From positions 1 through 6,872 of the forward strand of contig CALNAE010000310.1 in assembly GCA_937874315.1 (NCBI GenBank): DNA of 6,872 nucleotides. Reading direction: 5' to 3'. How positions within the stretch are numbered: position 1 is the stretch's first letter; every line of letters starts with the position of its first letter. The translations under genes were made by a program, and so were the position numbers. This DNA comes from an uncultured Bifidobacterium sp. Its GTDB lineage: Bacteria > Actinomycetota > Actinomycetes > Actinomycetales > Bifidobacteriaceae. Shown here piece after piece: positions 5,560-6,872 of the stretch. Below the pieces are notes generated by a model that was not told where the DNA came from, searched no databases, and worked only from the letters and a program-made list of their open reading frames with translations.

Positions 5560-5573
5560 GAGTGATGTAGGCT
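5544..5573 (+). promoter_or_regulatory. Housekeeping-type promoter upstream of dnaK
   Basis: TTGACT (5544-5549) is five of six to the -35 consensus, followed after 18 bases by TAGGCT (5568-5573), a TANNNT-type -10 common in actinobacteria. Its -10 falls inside the HAIR operator, so a bound HspR would exclude polymerase. The start would be near 5580, giving a leader of about 100 bases. Confidence 0.5.
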
Positions 5574-5577
5574 CAAG
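5557..5577. promoter_or_regulatory. HAIR element, HspR operator
   Basis: GTTGAGT-N7-GCTCAAG matches the HAIR consensus CTTGAGT-N7-ACTCAAG at 12 of 14 positions with the exact 7-base spacer. HspR is a MerR-type repressor that binds HAIR with DnaK as co-repressor in actinobacteria. The first base departs from consensus as G, which also completes the GTT of the overlapping SigR/SigH-type promoter. No CIRCE (HrcA) element is seen here. Confidence 0.8.
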
Positions 5578-5616
5578 TTTGTAGAGCAAACATGAACGGA
5601 ATGTGGGGCTAAGGGT

Positions 5617-5634
5617 GTGGGTCGCAAGGTCCAC
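5617..5634 (+). promoter_or_regulatory. Leader hairpin with GNRA tetraloop in the dnaK 5' UTR
   Basis: GTGGGTC (5617-5623) and GGTCCAC (5628-5634) pair over seven positions, two of them G-U, capped by GCAA, a stable GNRA tetraloop. It is about 50 bases from the start codon and does not mask the ribosome site, so a thermometer role is unlikely; it might affect mRNA stability. Confidence 0.35.
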
Positions 5635-5668
5635 GGCCTGGTTCCATGTAATTGTTGAGACAACACAT

Positions 5669-5674
5669 AAGGAG
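5669..5674 (+). promoter_or_regulatory. Ribosome binding site of dnaK
   Basis: AAGGAG lies 8 bases before the ATG at 5683 and fixes the start. A small hairpin, TGTTG-AGA-CAACA (5653-5665), ends just upstream of it and leaves it exposed. Confidence 0.85.
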
Positions 5675-5682
5675 ATACAGTT

Positions 5683-6872
5683 ATGGGACGTGCAGTTGGT
5701 ATTGATCTAGGTACTACCAATTCCTGCATTGCCACGCTTGAGGGCGGCGAACCAACCGTGATCGTGAACGCCGAAGGCGCTCGCACCACGCCGTCGGTCG
5801 TGGCATTCAGCAAGTCCGGAGAGATCCTCGTCGGTGAGGTCGCCAAGCGTCAGGCTGTCACCAACGTCGATCGCACCATCAGCTCGGTGAAGCGCCACAT
5901 GGGCACCGACTGGAGCGTGGATATCGATGGCAAGAAGTGGACACCTCAGGAGATTTCCGCGCAGATTCTGATGAAGCTCAAGCGGGATGCCGAGGCCTAT
6001 CTTGGCGAGTCGGTCACCGACGCGGTGATCACCTGCCCCGCGTACTTCAACGATGCCCAGCGCCAGGCCACCAAGGATGCCGGTAAGATCGCAGGACTCA
6101 ATGTGCTGCGCATCATCAACGAGCCTACTGCGGCGGCGTTGGCCTATGGCTTGGAGAAGGGCAAGGAGGATGAGCGCATCCTGGTCTTCGATCTCGGTGG
6201 TGGCACCTTCGATGTCTCCCTGTTGGAGATCGGCAAGGATGACGACGGTTTCTCCACGATTCAGGTTCAGGCCACGAACGGTGACAACAAGCTCGGTGGC
6301 GACGATTGGGATCAGAAGATCATCGACTGGTTGGTCGGTGAGGTGAAGAATAAGTATGGCATCGATCTGGCCAAGGACAAGATCGCGCTGCAGCGGCTCA
6401 AGGAAGCCGCTGAACAGGCGAAGAAGGAACTGTCCAGTTCCACGTCGACGCAGATCTCCATGCAGTATCTGGCCATGACTCCCGACGGCACCCCGGTGCA
6501 TCTGGACGAGAGCCTGACCCGTGCGCACTTCGAGGAGATGACCTCGGACCTGTTGGGTCGTTGCCGCACGCCGTTCAACAACGTGCTGTCCGACGCCAAC
6601 ATCTCCGTGAGCGATATCGATCACGTGGTGCTGGTCGGTGGTTCGACCCGTATGCCCGCCGTGAAGGATCTGGTCAAGGAGCTCACCGGCGGCAAAGAGG
6701 CCAATCAATCCGTGAATCCCGATGAGGTCGTGGCCGTCGGCGCCGCCGTGCAGTCCGGCGTCATCAAGGGCGATCGTAAAGATGTGTTGCTCATCGATGT
6801 GACACCTCTGTCCTTGGGCATCGAAACCAAGGGCGGCATCATGACCAAGCTCATCGACCGCAACACCGCCAT
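5683..6872 (+). CDS. dnaK: Chaperone DnaK (Hsp70), N-terminal 396 residues (runs off the right edge)
   Basis: An ATP-dependent cytoplasmic chaperone that binds exposed hydrophobic segments of unfolded proteins, working with DnaJ and GrpE. The complete nucleotide-binding domain is present: phosphate 1 motif GIDLGTTNS (6-14), Lys70 in SSVKRHMG, ITCPAYFNDAQRQATKDAG (116-134), INEPTAAALAYG (145-156), phosphate 2 motif FDLGGGTFDVSLLE (169-182), ATNGDNKLGGDDWD (197-210) and VVLVGGSTRMPAV (315-327). The interdomain linker follows as VLLIDVTPLSLGIE (368-381); the substrate-binding domain lies beyond the window. The region after AKRQAVTN is short, as in Gram-positive DnaK, without the insertion of Gram-negative forms. 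In actinobacteria the gene usually leads a dnaK-grpE-dnaJ-hspR operon, which fits the HAIR site upstream. No broken residues are seen. Confidence 0.98.
   Translation, partial: MGRAVGIDLGTTNSCIATLEGGEPTVIVNAEGARTTPSVVAFSKSGEILVGEVAKRQAVTNVDRTISSVKRHMGTDWSVDIDGKKWTPQEISAQILMKLKRDAEAYLGESVTDAVITCPAYFNDAQRQATKDAGKIAGLNVLRIINEPTAAALAYGLEKGKEDERILVFDLGGGTFDVSLLEIGKDDDGFSTIQVQATNGDNKLGGDDWDQKIIDWLVGEVKNKYGIDLAKDKIALQRLKEAAEQAKKELSSSTSTQISMQYLAMTPDGTPVHLDESLTRAHFEEMTSDLLGRCRTPFNNVLSDANISVSDIDHVVLVGGSTRMPAVKDLVKELTGGKEANQSVNPDEVVAVGAAVQSGVIKGDRKDVLLIDVTPLSLGIETKGGIMTKLIDRNTA

Larger units (their letters stand above)
5323..5682. other. Intergenic region holding terminator hairpins and the dnaK control region
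   Basis: The first part (5323-5480) holds two or three hairpins and no coding signal. The middle (5533-5577) carries overlapping promoters and an HspR-type operator. The last hundred bases form the dnaK leader, with one GNRA-capped hairpin and a strong ribosome site. No tRNA or small protein gene is evident. Confidence 0.7.

Noticed and set aside
5592..5612. Seven-codon frame (ATG to TAA) in the dnaK leader
   Set aside because: No ribosome site and no sign of an attenuator structure linked to it; short frames like this are frequent by chance.
4396..5634. Minus-strand frame of 412 codons across the phosphatase gene and the dnaK upstream region
   Set aside because: It runs through the active-site motifs of the phosphatase on the other strand, the hairpins and the HAIR operator, and its protein is low-complexity with no known domain.
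5707..6708. Long open frame of 333 codons antisense to dnaK, plus shorter frames at 6312-6602 and 6053-6346
   Set aside because: Strongly biased codons of hsp70 genes commonly leave open antisense frames. The translation has no recognised domain and no ribosome site, while the opposite strand is certain DnaK.

Overview
The window reads as a stretch of a Bifidobacterium chromosome. The strongest evidence is the start of dnaK at the right edge, whose protein lacks the insertion seen in Gram-negative DnaK and closely resembles bifidobacterial DnaK as I remember it. The G+C-rich codon use, a DUF4235 protein and an HspR-type (HAIR) operator also point to an actinobacterium. The genus call comes from sequence recall, not from a search.

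Left part (1-2769) is a sugar-catabolism locus. The N-terminal third of an L-fuconate dehydratase lies on the minus strand. Diverging from it are a LacI-family regulator, a YdhF-type aldo/keto reductase and a small Cys/His-rich protein, which look like one transcription unit (gaps of 51 and 8 bases). The 230-base divergent region holds a 30-base dyad centred on ATCCGGAT and a weaker one nearer the dehydratase, both candidate operators. The LacI gene has no canonical start codon that includes all of its DNA-binding domain. A good ATG at 501 lies in the wrong frame, and a one-base change in a T run would join the two.

Middle (2770-4508): a convergent gap with a perfect 12-base inverted repeat enclosing 52 bases, then two minus-strand genes, an NfsA-type flavin nitroreductase and a two-helix DUF4235 membrane protein. 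Upstream of the nitroreductase are a perfect 12-base palindrome 6 bases from its ATG and a tandem 12-base repeat.

Right part (4624-6872): a histidine phosphatase whose motifs recall yeast Shb17 (sedoheptulose-1,7-bisphosphatase), a 360-base intergenic region, and the first 396 codons of dnaK. The dnaK control region is the clearest regulatory signal in the window. A sequence matching the SigR/SigH promoter (GGGAAT-N18-GTT) runs into a near-consensus HAIR operator, sharing its GTT with the first three operator bases. A housekeeping-type promoter overlaps the same operator. This would let HspR block two promoters, one for heat and one for thiol-oxidative stress.

I found no tRNA, rRNA, CRISPR array, prophage or complete insertion sequence. 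Most genes are ordinary; the points worth checking are the LacI start, the dnaK promoter, the operators and the inverted repeat.
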